Shown: positions 44,310-53,739 of the stretch, in pieces
How the letters are laid out: the number at the start of each line of letters is the position of its first letter
How positions within the stretch are numbered: the first letter of the stretch is position 1
Assembly (NCBI RefSeq): GCF_900115755.1
Contig: NZ_FOXQ01000005.1
Location: 124,001-188,000 of the forward strand
Direction of reading: 5' to 3'
DNA from: Parafilimonas terrae
Lineage (GTDB): Bacteria > Bacteroidota > Bacteroidia > Chitinophagales > Chitinophagaceae
Length of the DNA: 64,000 nucleotides
Notes under the pieces: generated by a model
Told to the model about the DNA's origin: nothing
Databases searched by the model: none
What the model saw: only the letters and a program-made list of their open reading frames with translations
Position numbers and translations under genes: made by a program

Positions 44310-46688
44310 ATGTTTAAAAATTATCTCAAAACTGCCTGGCGCAATTTGATGAAGAACAAAGCTTTTTCACTCATTAATATTTCGGGCTTAACCATTGGCA
44401 TAACTGTTTGCATGATGATATTTCTTTTCATCATGAACGAGTTTAGTGTTGATAATTTTCATAAAGACGGCAGCCGCATTTACCGCGTAATGCGCGGCTT
44501 TAAAAATGAAGATAAAGTTCAACGCGTAGCCTATTTATCCGGCATGTATGCACCGGCTATCTTAAACGATTTTAAAGGCCAGGTTGAAAGTGCGGTGCGC
44601 ATAAGCCAGAATGACAATTTATTTACGGTTGGCAATAAATCTTTTCATGAAAAGAAAGTGATTAATGCAGACAGTAACTTCTTCACCTTCTTTTCATTCC
44701 CTTTGGTAAAAGGCAATGCAACAACTGCTTTGCAGGATTTGCATAGTATTGTTTTAACTGAAACAAGCGCCAGGAAATATTTTGGAAGCGTTGATAATGC
44801 TGTTGGAAAAATTATCATGCTTGATAAGGGCACACCTTTAAAAGTTACAGGCATTGCAAAAGATGTTCCTTCCAATTCGCATATTGATTTTGACATGGTA
44901 GTGCCGCTTGAAAATTATAAAGACAGGAGTTGGATGACTGTTTGGATAAACAACGCGGTTTATACGTATATAAAGCTTGCGCCCAATACAAACCCTGCAC
45001 AAATTGAAAAACAGTTTCCGCAGTTTATGGAAAAATATATGGGCAGCGATATGCGTAAATATGGCTTTCACCCAATGCTTTCATTAACTGCTTTAAAAGA
45101 TGTTTATTTTGATAACGCCGCATTCGATTCAGCAAAACATGACGATAAAACCGTTGTATATATTTTTCTTTCCATTGCCGTTTTAATATTGCTGATAGCC
45201 TGCATTAATTTTATGAACCTTTCTACCATTCGTGCGGCAGAACGTTCAAAAGAAGTTGGCTTACGCAAAGTATTGGGCGCACTGCGCAATAACCTTGTTT
45301 GGCAGTTTATAGGCGAATCTGTTTTAATCACCGCTATTTCCTGCATCATATCCTTAGCGTTATTGCTGGTTGTATTGCCGTGGTATAACCAGCTGCTTGG
45401 TTATTCATTAATTGTTTCATTAAACACGTGGCCGCTGTATTTATTTCTTATTGGTGTAATTATAGTGGTTGGCTTTTTAGCGGGCAGTTACCCTGCATTC
45501 TTCTTATCAGCATTCTCGCCCATACAGGCATTAAAAGGCAAACTGCGCCTGGGCAAAGGCGGCTCCAGCTTCAGGCAGGCATTGGTTGTGGTTCAATTCA
45601 GCATATCGGTTTTTTTAATTGTCGGCACAATCATTATAACCAAACAAATGAGCTTTGTAAAAAACAAACAGCTTGGTTATAATAAAGAACAAACTGTTAT
45701 TGTGCGCATAGACAATAATGATATTTATAATAACATAAATGCATTTAAAAACAATCTTCAAAACAATAGCAACGTTCAGTCAGTATCGGCAATGTCTGGC
45801 GAACCAGGCGGCTTTTTTGATGGTTATGCTTTTGACCTGGAAGGGCACAGCGAACGCATAAATGCAAGAACAGAGTTTGCCGATTTTGAGTTTGCAAAAA
45901 CATTAGGTTTAAAAGTAATTGCGGGCAGGGATTTTTCAGCGCAATTTCCAACAGATACAGCCAGCGCTGTTTTGATAAATAGAACAGCGGCAACAAAATT
46001 TGGATGGACACCTGAACAGGCTATTGGCAAGTGGATAAAAAATACAGTGCGTGATGATGCAAACAGGAAAATTGTTGGTGTGGTTGATGACTTCAATTTT
46101 CAATCATTAAAAGAAAATATAGATGCGCTGGTAATTTCACCTGCCGAAGACAGGCGCGTTGTACTAATAAAATTAAAGGCCGGTAATTTACAACAGGGTA
46201 TAGCGCTTGTAAAAGATGCATACACAAAACTTGTTCCTGCTTATCCTTTTGAATACACATTTCTTGATGAACAGTTTAATGATTTATACAAGAAAGACAT
46301 TCGCCAGCAAACCATCTTAACTGTATTTGCCATGCTGGCAATTTTTGTTGCGTGCCTTGGTTTGTTTGGGCTTGCTTCATTCACTGCCACAAAACGGTTT
46401 AAAGAAATTGGTGTACGAAAAGTGCTGGGATCATCCGTCCAAAACATAGTTGTATTACTTTCAAAAGACTTATTAAAACCCGTATTGATTGCCACCTGCA
46501 TTGCATTGCCGGTTGGGTATTGGGCGATGAATAAATGGCTGCAAAGCTTTGCATATAAAACTTCGGTGAACTGGTGGGTATTCCTGGCAGCGGCGGCAAT
46601 CACATTTGGCATTGCCTTTATCACAGTAAGTTTTAAAGCAATAAAGGCAGCAACGGTGAACCCGGTTAAGAGTTTGAGAACGGAATGA
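44310..46688 (+). CDS. FtsX/MacB-type ABC permease, copy 8 of 10
   Basis: A 792-residue permease (MFKNYLKTAWRNLMKNKA). TM1 differs from its sisters by a Met/Phe-rich core (CMMIFLFIMNEFS). Coupling helices are RSKEVGLRKVLGA and RFKEIGVRKVLGS. Module 1 uses STIRAAERS in place of STARSEKR. It ends VNPVKSLRTE. The upstream 74-bp spacer contains GACGGTCAAC and CATAAATCAGACATCAAAAAATCAAACATCA-type sequence shared with the spacer before copy 9. Confidence 0.92.
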   Translation: MFKNYLKTAWRNLMKNKAFSLINISGLTIGITVCMMIFLFIMNEFSVDNFHKDGSRIYRVMRGFKNEDKVQRVAYLSGMYAPAILNDFKGQVESAVRISQNDNLFTVGNKSFHEKKVINADSNFFTFFSFPLVKGNATTALQDLHSIVLTETSARKYFGSVDNAVGKIIMLDKGTPLKVTGIAKDVPSNSHIDFDMVVPLENYKDRSWMTVWINNAVYTYIKLAPNTNPAQIEKQFPQFMEKYMGSDMRKYGFHPMLSLTALKDVYFDNAAFDSAKHDDKTVVYIFLSIAVLILLIACINFMNLSTIRAAERSKEVGLRKVLGALRNNLVWQFIGESVLITAISCIISLALLLVVLPWYNQLLGYSLIVSLNTWPLYLFLIGVIIVVGFLAGSYPAFFLSAFSPIQALKGKLRLGKGGSSFRQALVVVQFSISVFLIVGTIIITKQMSFVKNKQLGYNKEQTVIVRIDNNDIYNNINAFKNNLQNNSNVQSVSAMSGEPGGFFDGYAFDLEGHSERINARTEFADFEFAKTLGLKVIAGRDFSAQFPTDTASAVLINRTAATKFGWTPEQAIGKWIKNTVRDDANRKIVGVVDDFNFQSLKENIDALVISPAEDRRVVLIKLKAGNLQQGIALVKDAYTKLVPAYPFEYTFLDEQFNDLYKKDIRQQTILTVFAMLAIFVACLGLFGLASFTATKRFKEIGVRKVLGSSVQNIVVLLSKDLLKPVLIATCIALPVGYWAMNKWLQSFAYKTSVNWWVFLAAAAITFGIAFITVSFKAIKAATVNPVKSLRTE

Positions 46689-46697
46689 GGCAGTCAA

Positions 46698-46709
46698 CGG
46701 TAAACCGTA
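46698..46709. repeat. ACGGT-AA-ACCGT dyad in shared spacer
   Basis: A small perfect inverted repeat in the 62-bp spacer between copies 8 and 9, derived from the same GTCAAC-rich spacer family. No function can be assigned. Confidence 0.4.
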
Positions 46710-46750
46710 AATCAGGCATCAAAAAATCAAACATCATAAAATCAACTTGT

Positions 46751-49126
46751 ATGTTTAAAAACTATCTCAAAACCGCATGGCGCAGTTTATGGAAAAATAA
46801 GTTTTATACCGCCATCAACATTCTTGGTTTGTCCATAGGGTTAACCACTGCCATTTTATTACTGTTATGGATACAGGATGAAAACAGCTATGATAAATTC
46901 AATAAAGATTATAACAGGATTTATAACCTGAGCGCCCACTTTGATGCCAACGGCAAGGAACAGGTTTGGGGTGGCGTGCCCGGGCCTTTGTATAAATATG
47001 CGCGTGCATTAGCACCTGTGGAAGCCGTTACGCGGGTAAATAGTGATTGGGGGGTAACATTTCATCAGCCAAATGATAAAAAGCTTATTTCAGGCCTTCA
47101 TATAGCTTATGTGGACAGCAGCTTTTTTTCAATTTTTAATTTTAATACCATTAAAGGTGCGGCCAATAATTTGTTTACCGCTACCAATAATATCTTGCTT
47201 ACAGAAAGGACAGCGAAAAAAATTTTTGGAACGGATGATGTTGTTGGCAAAGTGGTAAGCTGGGATACGGCAAACTTTATTGTTACAGGTGTGTTGCGCG
47301 ACTTCCCGCAAAATTCTTCCCTGCGTTTTGATGCGGTATTCCCCATGAGTTTATATGCAAAAATGTTCACAGCTTGGGGCGGCAATGGCGACTGGAAAAC
47401 CATCGATGAAGATCTTGGTAATTATGCTTATGATACATATGTAAAGCTGCAGCCCAACACCAATTTTGCAACCATTGAAAGCGCTTTAACCAAAGCTTAT
47501 AAAGATGCACGCAACGGCGACAGCCAAACCAAATTTATGCTGCAGCCCCTGGCTGAAAAACATTTAATATCAGCCGATGGCAATAAATCTGGATTGCGCA
47601 TTGTACAGGTATTCACCATTATCACCATTTTATTGCTGGCTATTGCTGCCGTTAATTATGTAAACCTGTCAACTGCACGGGCAATAGCAAGGGCCAGGGA
47701 AGTAAGTGTGCGCAAAATAATCGGTGCCAATAAATGGCAGCTATTCCTGCAGTTTGTTGCAGAAACAATTATCATATTCATTATTGCCGCAGCATTGGCG
47801 CTTGTTTTTGCAGGGCTGCTTATACCTGCTTATAATAATTTATCCGGCAAGTCACTGGAATTTTCGCTTGCCAATCCTTCTGTGTGGATGCTGGTGGGTA
47901 TTGCCGTTGCAGGCACTTTAATTTTAGCAGGCGTTTACCCGGCTATTCATCTTTCTTCATTCGATCCCATCAATTCATTAAAAGGAAAATTAAACCAAAG
48001 CATTGGCAACATTTTATTAAGAAAAATATTGGTGGTTTTCCAGTTCGCTATTTCCGTAATACTAATCATCTGCACGTTGGTCATCGGCCGGCAAATGCAA
48101 TATATAAGTAAAGTAAACCTGGGGTATAATAAAGAATATGTTTTTACCGTGCCGCTCAGCGATGAAGCGGTTAATCATATTGATGCTGTTAAAGCGGAGC
48201 TGAATAAAACACCTGTTATATCATCCACTTCTTTATCGAATGTTTATAATATAGCCGATTACGGCAGCTCAACCGGCGATATAGACTGGCCCGGAAAATC
48301 AAAAGACAACAGCATGATTGTAAGCAGCGCCAATGTTGACAAAGATTTTCTTCCTCTGATGAACTTTACATTCATTGAAGGTGGAAACTTTACGGGTACA
48401 CCCTCTGATACATCTGCTTATGTTGTTAATGAAACCATGGTAAAACAAATGGGCATTAAGCCACCGTATGTAGGCCAGCAAATGAGCCTGCATGATGTGC
48501 CCGGCACAATAATCGGTGTAGTAAAAGATTTTCATTTTAAATCTTTAAAAGATAAAATCAGCCCGTTTGTTTTCTGGACACAACGTTGGAAAAGTTTTTT
48601 ATATGTAAAAACTACTGCAACCGGCGCACAACGGGCGATAAAAGCAGTAGAGAAAATCTATAATAAATATCCCGGTGTAAATCCTTTCACTTACAGTTTT
48701 GTTGATTCAAAATTTGATGAGTTGTATAAAAGCGATAACCGCACCAAACTGCTGTTCAACATTTTTGCAGGCATAGCCATATTTATTTCATGTTTGGGTT
48801 TACTGGCGCTGGCAACTTATTCGGCACAACTACGCACCAAAGAAATTGGTGTAAGAAAAGTATTAGGCGCAAGTGCTGCAAATATTGTAAGCCTTTTGGG
48901 TAAAGATTTTATTGTGTTGGTGATTATAGCTATCGTTATAGCCATTCCGGTTGCCGCTTACAGTATGAATAAATGGCTGGAAAATTTTGCTTACAAAACG
49001 GATATAAGTTTCTGGCTGTTTGTAGTGGCGAGTTGTATTGCAGTAGGCATAGCTTTATTAACTATCGGCTTCCAGGCAATAAAAGCAGCGCTGGCAAACC
49101 CGGTGAAAAGTTTGCGAACGGAGTGA
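46751..49126 (+). CDS. FtsX/MacB-type ABC permease, copy 9 of 10
   Basis: A 791-residue permease; the ATG at 46751 (MFKNYLKTAWRSLWKNK) is used, not the frame opening at 46685 that overlaps copy 8. Coupling helix 1 is RAREVSVRKIIGA and helix 2 RTKEIGVRKVLGA. The TM2 region reads AAVNYVNLSTARAIA, a divergent form. The first 40 bases and the upstream spacer resemble those of copy 8, so gene plus spacer seem to have duplicated together. It ends ANPVKSLRTE. Confidence 0.92.
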   Translation: MFKNYLKTAWRSLWKNKFYTAINILGLSIGLTTAILLLLWIQDENSYDKFNKDYNRIYNLSAHFDANGKEQVWGGVPGPLYKYARALAPVEAVTRVNSDWGVTFHQPNDKKLISGLHIAYVDSSFFSIFNFNTIKGAANNLFTATNNILLTERTAKKIFGTDDVVGKVVSWDTANFIVTGVLRDFPQNSSLRFDAVFPMSLYAKMFTAWGGNGDWKTIDEDLGNYAYDTYVKLQPNTNFATIESALTKAYKDARNGDSQTKFMLQPLAEKHLISADGNKSGLRIVQVFTIITILLLAIAAVNYVNLSTARAIARAREVSVRKIIGANKWQLFLQFVAETIIIFIIAAALALVFAGLLIPAYNNLSGKSLEFSLANPSVWMLVGIAVAGTLILAGVYPAIHLSSFDPINSLKGKLNQSIGNILLRKILVVFQFAISVILIICTLVIGRQMQYISKVNLGYNKEYVFTVPLSDEAVNHIDAVKAELNKTPVISSTSLSNVYNIADYGSSTGDIDWPGKSKDNSMIVSSANVDKDFLPLMNFTFIEGGNFTGTPSDTSAYVVNETMVKQMGIKPPYVGQQMSLHDVPGTIIGVVKDFHFKSLKDKISPFVFWTQRWKSFLYVKTTATGAQRAIKAVEKIYNKYPGVNPFTYSFVDSKFDELYKSDNRTKLLFNIFAGIAIFISCLGLLALATYSAQLRTKEIGVRKVLGASAANIVSLLGKDFIVLVIIAIVIAIPVAAYSMNKWLENFAYKTDISFWLFVVASCIAVGIALLTIGFQAIKAALANPVKSLRTE

Positions 49127-49149
49127 CAGCCCATCCAAACCTTCCTGAA

Positions 49150-49221
49150 GGGAAGGCTTATAAACAGTTTGATTAAATGAAATAAATTAAATTATTAAAC
49201 ATTCTAAAAGGTCTTCTCCTT
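49150..49221. other. Spacer with two small hairpins between copies 9 and 10
   Basis: The 108-bp gap contains a CCTTCC/GGAAGG stem just before 49160 and a CTCCTTAGGAG stem near 49216, next to the start of copy 10. Neither has a clear U-tract; the second might mask or present the ribosome-binding region. Confidence 0.3.
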
Positions 49222-49234
49222 AGGAGAGGATTTT

Positions 49235-51673
49235 ATGTTTAAAAACTATCTTAAAACTGCATGGCGAACTATTTCGCACAACAAAATTTATTCAGCCATA
49301 AACATACTTGGTTTAACAATAGGTTTATGCGCCTGCATGCTGGTGGCTACTGTTATGCTGGATGACTTGTCGTATGATAAACAATGGAGCCGGAGCAACG
49401 ACCTCTACCGCATTATTTCAATAAATAAAATGGGCGATGGATTGTATGACCGTTCTTCATCCTCTTTAACAGGGCTGGTAACGGCATTGAAAAATAACTT
49501 TCCTGAAGTGGAAGCCGCCGCAGGTATCAGGAATACAGATACAAGATTAAAACTTGATAACAGTGATGCAAACGGCATTGAAGTAACCGCATTATCAGCC
49601 GACACTACTGTATGGCAAATGCTGGATTTACATGTGCTTGCCGGCAACCCGCGGCAATACATTGCCGGCGATAACAGGAACCTCATCATCACCGAAAGCT
49701 TCCGCAAAAAATTCTTTCCAAATGAAGACCCTGTTGGCAAAACTGTTTACAGCGTGCCGGTATATTCTGATAAATCAAATCCATATATTATTACAGGCGT
49801 AATTAAAAACCTGCCCGTAAATTCTGTGATGCGTGCCGAAGCTATTGAGATACACAAACCGAGCAATGATGAATTATACAAAAAACAATATGGTACTTTT
49901 TCTGAAAACTATATTTTATTAAAACCAGGCACAAACATTAAGCAATTCACTGCTAAAGTAAATAAATGGTATGCAGGTTTTGTAACAGTTAAAAAACCTT
50001 ACCAGCATGAGTTTCAGCCCATACAAAATGTTTATCTGCATTCAGATTTTTCAGGTTATCAAACTATAAAAGGCGATTATAAAAACATCTACATTCTTTC
50101 AGGCGTAGCTATTTTATTGTTAGTAATTGCCTGCGTGAATTTTGTGAACCTTAGCACCGCAAGGGCATTGCAGCGTTTAAAAGAAACTGGTGTAAGAAAA
50201 ATATTAGGCGCACAGCGAAAGCAACTGGTGTTTCAATTTCTCATGGAATCTTTCCTGTATTTTTTAATTGCTACAGCGCTGGCAACTATCATTTACCAGG
50301 TTTCATTGCCTTCGCTTGAACATTTCATTGGCCACAAGCTTGCACAAACATTCACCGCTTCTTATCATTTATTCCTGTATTGTTATGGCGGCGTGTTGTT
50401 CGTAAGCATTATAACAGGCATTTATCCTGCGTTGGTTTTATCTGCATTTAATCCTGCAGCCACTATAAAAGGCGAGTTGCTAAGCAATAGCCGCGGCAGC
50501 CAGAACATGGTAAGGAAAAGCCTTGTGGTATTGCAGTTTTCCATGTCTGTTATAGTATTGATTGCTTTGATCGTGGTGCAGCAGCAGGTTTCATTTTTAA
50601 AAAATAAAGATGTTGGGTATGATACGCACAACCTGTTAAGCATCGGCCAGGTTTCATGGGCAGGCAAAGGTGAATCATTTAAGAATGAGTTGCTGCAAAA
50701 CCCGAATGTAGAAGCTGCAAGTATTACCTCATGGTTGCCTACGTTGGGCGCCGGATTCATGAGCTCGGAAATTGATGACCCAAATCATGCAGGTAATAAA
50801 CTTAAAGTATGGTATATTAATGGCGATGTTGATTTAGATAAGGTGATGGGGCTTCGTTTAATAAAAGGCCGCCTGCTCGATAAAACATACAGCGCAGATA
50901 TTTTTAACCCCGATTCACTGATGAGCATAAGCGACTCTGCAACGTATGCAAATGCAGCAAATCAGCAATCTTCATTAATTACCGCTTATACAGCAAAAGT
51001 ATTGCAGGTTAAAGATTTGGGTATGCCGATAAGGCAGGCACACACAACGCCGGTGGGCATTATAAAAGATTTTAATAATGAATCGCTGAAAGAACCTATA
51101 AAACCCACTATCATTATTGCAGGCCCATCACCCAACTACGGCGGCATGTTGATAAAAGTAAAGCCGGGGCAGGAAAAAAAGGTAGCGGTGTCTGTTTCAA
51201 AACTATGGCGGCAATTTTATCCAAATAAATTACTGGAAATAAAATGGGTGGATGATATGCTGGCTGCGCAATACAAGACGGAAAGCAGGCTGCAACAACT
51301 CTTTTCATTCTTTAGCGGGCTAAGCATGTTCCTTGCAGCATTGGGTGTTTTGGGATTGATAATACAGGCCACTGCTCAACGCAAAAAAGAGATAGGGGTT
51401 CGTAAAGTTTTGGGCGCTTCCGTTACATCCATTGTTCGATTGTTTTCCATTGATTTTGTAAAGCTGGTTTTAATTGCTGTGCTTATTGCATCACCGGTGG
51501 CTTGGTGGCTGATGAATAAATGGTTGCTTGACTTTGCTTATCGCATACACATCAGCGGATGGGTTTTTATAATAGCAGGCGCTATTGCAGTTATAATTGC
51601 TTTATTAACTATCAGTATTCAATCCATAAAAGCAGCAATGGCTAATCCAATCAAAAGTTTAAGAACGGAATGA
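49235..51673 (+). CDS. FtsX/MacB-type ABC permease, copy 10 of 10
   Basis: An 812-residue permease closing the array. Coupling helices are RLKETGVRKILGA and RKKEIGVRKVLGA. The second periplasmic domain has an extra stretch of about 20 residues (ISDSATYANAANQQ region) where the other copies have a short loop before the NPVG-type turn. TM6 reads FLAALGVLGLIIQATAQ, distinct from the ISCLGL version elsewhere. It ends ANPIKSLRTE. No further permease follows; 245 bp later lies an unrelated gene on the other strand. Confidence 0.92.
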   Translation: MFKNYLKTAWRTISHNKIYSAINILGLTIGLCACMLVATVMLDDLSYDKQWSRSNDLYRIISINKMGDGLYDRSSSSLTGLVTALKNNFPEVEAAAGIRNTDTRLKLDNSDANGIEVTALSADTTVWQMLDLHVLAGNPRQYIAGDNRNLIITESFRKKFFPNEDPVGKTVYSVPVYSDKSNPYIITGVIKNLPVNSVMRAEAIEIHKPSNDELYKKQYGTFSENYILLKPGTNIKQFTAKVNKWYAGFVTVKKPYQHEFQPIQNVYLHSDFSGYQTIKGDYKNIYILSGVAILLLVIACVNFVNLSTARALQRLKETGVRKILGAQRKQLVFQFLMESFLYFLIATALATIIYQVSLPSLEHFIGHKLAQTFTASYHLFLYCYGGVLFVSIITGIYPALVLSAFNPAATIKGELLSNSRGSQNMVRKSLVVLQFSMSVIVLIALIVVQQQVSFLKNKDVGYDTHNLLSIGQVSWAGKGESFKNELLQNPNVEAASITSWLPTLGAGFMSSEIDDPNHAGNKLKVWYINGDVDLDKVMGLRLIKGRLLDKTYSADIFNPDSLMSISDSATYANAANQQSSLITAYTAKVLQVKDLGMPIRQAHTTPVGIIKDFNNESLKEPIKPTIIIAGPSPNYGGMLIKVKPGQEKKVAVSVSKLWRQFYPNKLLEIKWVDDMLAAQYKTESRLQQLFSFFSGLSMFLAALGVLGLIIQATAQRKKEIGVRKVLGASVTSIVRLFSIDFVKLVLIAVLIASPVAWWLMNKWLLDFAYRIHISGWVFIIAGAIAVIIALLTISIQSIKAAMANPIKSLRTE

Positions 51674-51735
51674 TGAGATGAATGCACAGATGCATAATGA
51701 ATTAATGTCGTTGATTTAAGAAAATACTCAATATT

Positions 51736-51762
51736 CCCGCCTGACCGAATCAGTCGGGCAGG
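51736..51762. repeat. Imperfect hairpin in the region after the permease array
   Basis: CCCGCCTGAC (51736-51745) and GTCGGGCAGG (51753-51762) pair with two G-T type mismatches around a 7-nt loop. It could be a terminator-like or REP-type element in the 246-bp gap. A perfect 12-bp palindrome, AAGCTCGAGCTT, lies further on at 51904-51915. Confidence 0.45.
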
Positions 51763-51919
51763 AACAAAACAATACGCAATGTTCAATTATAAAAACTCTC
51801 GCAAATTGAACATTGGTTATTGTATATTTCAAAAATTAAACCTTAAGTAACGACATTGGATGATGATAAATTAAATAACGTGAAGCTCAAAGCTCACAGC
51901 CTGAAGCTCGAGCTTACAA

Positions 51920-52930
51920 CTAAAATACAATCACCGTTTTACCAATGGCTTTCCCGCTTTCCTGCAAGCGATGCGCTGCTTTAAGGTTATCAGCGTTTAA
52001 ACCATGCAATGTTTTATTCAGTGTTGTTTTCAATGTGCCATTATCAAACAACGCCGCAGCCTTATTAAGAATGTTATGCTGTTCTGTCATATCACCTGTT
52101 TGAAAAGTAGAACGCGTGAACATTAGCTCCCAGCTAAAGGTTACGCTTTTCCCTTTTAATTTATTTAAAGCAACCGGCTCTGCAGAACCCGTGATGGAAG
52201 CAATGTGGCCCTGCGGTTTTATAAGTTCCGCCATAGCATCCCAATAGGTATTGGTATTAACAAAATCGAGGATAAAATCAACATATTTAAAGCCTGCTTT
52301 TTGCACTTCGCTCACAAGGTCTTTATGGTTCACTACAATGTCTGCGCCCTGCTGTTTGCACCACTCAACCGTTTCAGGGCGTGAGGCTGTTGCAATCACC
52401 TTCAAACCTGCCACCTTCTTTGCTATTTGTATAGCAATAGAACCAACACCGCCGGCGCCACCGATTATTAAAATGCTTTTGTCTTTATCGCTTTCATTAA
52501 TATGCATGCGGTCAAACATTACTTCCCAGGCTGTAAGCGTTGTAAGCGGCATGGCTGCGGCTTCTGCATCACTTAACCTGGCTGGCTTATTACCGGCAAT
52601 CCTTTCATCTATTAACTGATATGCTGCATTACTGCCGGGTTTATTAATATCACCTGCATAGTAAACTTCATCGCCCTTTTTAAATAATGTAACTTCATTG
52701 CCCACAGCTTCCACAACACCCACAGCATCCCAGCCAATTATCTTTGGTGCATCAAGCACTTTATCCTTTGCACTGTTCTGTCTGATTTTAAAGTCAATCG
52801 GGTTTACGCTCACGGCTTTTATTTTTACCAGCAGGTCATGTTCCGCCGGTATGGGGATTGATGTTTCAAAATCAATAAAACTATCTGCCGCTTCTATTGG
52901 TAATGATGTTGTAAAGCCAACTGCTTTCAT
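51920..52930 (-). CDS. Zinc-type alcohol dehydrogenase / quinone oxidoreductase family protein (MDR)
   Basis: A 336-residue NADPH-dependent oxidoreductase of the medium-chain dehydrogenase superfamily. It has a GroES-like N-terminal domain (PAEHDLLVKIKAVSVNPIDFKIR) and a Rossmann domain with IIGGAGGVGSIAIQIAK (about 154-170). The catalytic-zinc Cys/His ligands and the structural-zinc Cys cluster of true ADHs are missing, as in the ZADH1/quinone reductase branch. It probably reduces quinones, enones or aldehydes. It stands alone, convergent with the permease array. Confidence 0.9.
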   Translation of the reverse strand: MKAVGFTTSLPIEAADSFIDFETSIPIPAEHDLLVKIKAVSVNPIDFKIRQNSAKDKVLDAPKIIGWDAVGVVEAVGNEVTLFKKGDEVYYAGDINKPGSNAAYQLIDERIAGNKPARLSDAEAAAMPLTTLTAWEVMFDRMHINESDKDKSILIIGGAGGVGSIAIQIAKKVAGLKVIATASRPETVEWCKQQGADIVVNHKDLVSEVQKAGFKYVDFILDFVNTNTYWDAMAELIKPQGHIASITGSAEPVALNKLKGKSVTFSWELMFTRSTFQTGDMTEQHNILNKAAALFDNGTLKTTLNKTLHGLNADNLKAAHRLQESGKAIGKTVIVF

Positions 52931-53096
52931 GTTGATATATTTTTTTAAAATGATAATACTTGTTGCTTATATAGCACCTCAAATATAACGGCTGAAGTTT
53001 ATTTATTTTTTACTTAAGCTGCTGCCGGTTACAGTTGTAACAAGCACGCATTTTTATGCAATAGCTTAACTTTCGTTTTTTAAAAAAAGAAGCACT

Positions 53097-53447
53097 ATGC
53101 AAAAAAAGGTTCAGCGTTATGCATCAATTACAGGTTTAAAAAAAGAAGACATAGCTTATTACAAAGAATTGCATGTTGCCGTTTGGCCCGGTGTTTTAAA
53201 ACAGATAAAGCAAAGCAACATTCAAAACTATTCCATTTACCTGCAGGAAATTGATGGCAAACATTTTCTCTTTAGTTATTTTGAATATACAGGCGATGAT
53301 TATGATGCGGATATGAAAAGAATGGCGGAAGACCCGGAAACACAGCGCTGGTGGAAAGAAACTGATCCCACGCAAATACCGTTACCTGACGCCGCAGCCA
53401 AAGGGCAGATATGGAGTTTTATGGAAGAAGTTTTTCACGAGGATTGA
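53097..53447 (+). CDS. L-rhamnose/L-fucose mutarotase family protein (RhaM, DUF718)
   Basis: A 116-residue ferredoxin-like-fold enzyme that interconverts alpha and beta anomers of a deoxy-sugar. Active-site residues by RhaM homology are visible: Tyr22 and His26 in YYKELHVAVWPGV, and the Trp pair in RWWKETDP. Family members act on L-rhamnose; some are found in L-fucose utilisation loci. An alpha-L-fucosidase gene lies 1 kb downstream on the other strand, so L-fucose is a reasonable substrate here. That is inference. Confidence 0.88.
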   Translation: MQKKVQRYASITGLKKEDIAYYKELHVAVWPGVLKQIKQSNIQNYSIYLQEIDGKHFLFSYFEYTGDDYDADMKRMAEDPETQRWWKETDPTQIPLPDAAAKGQIWSFMEEVFHED

Positions 53448-53551
53448 TTTGTTTTTTAATATCCTTAATTAAAAACGGGCCTTTGCAATCTTAAAAAGAG
53501 GACTTGATAAAAAAAATTGTACGAACTTTGATATAGCTCAAACAATATATT

Positions 53552-53722
53552 ATGGTTATTGAAGCTAAAAAGAAAACAGCAAAAGCTAAAAATAAAAGCA
53601 GCAAAGCAAACTTTGCAAAGCGCTCTCATTTTAGAGTAGTGCAAGAGTCTCCGGCAGTTACCAAAATAAATAAAGAAACTATCACTGAGGCTGTTAGAAA
53701 AGCCCTTGAAAAAGCTTCATAA
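53552..53722 (+). CDS. Small basic protein of unknown function
   Basis: A 56-residue ORF, ATG at 53552, rich in Lys and Ala (AKKKTAKAKNKSSKANFAKR). A short C-terminal helix (ETITEAVRKALEKA) follows. The first half is likely disordered and could bind nucleic acid or acidic protein. It ends 17 bp before the next gene on the same strand, so the two are probably co-transcribed. No family is recognised. The length is modest, but the reading frame, start and spacing support a real gene. Confidence 0.55.
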   Translation: MVIEAKKKTAKAKNKSSKANFAKRSHFRVVQESPAVTKINKETITEAVRKALEKAS

Positions 53723-53739
53723 TAAAAGTAATTGTTTGC

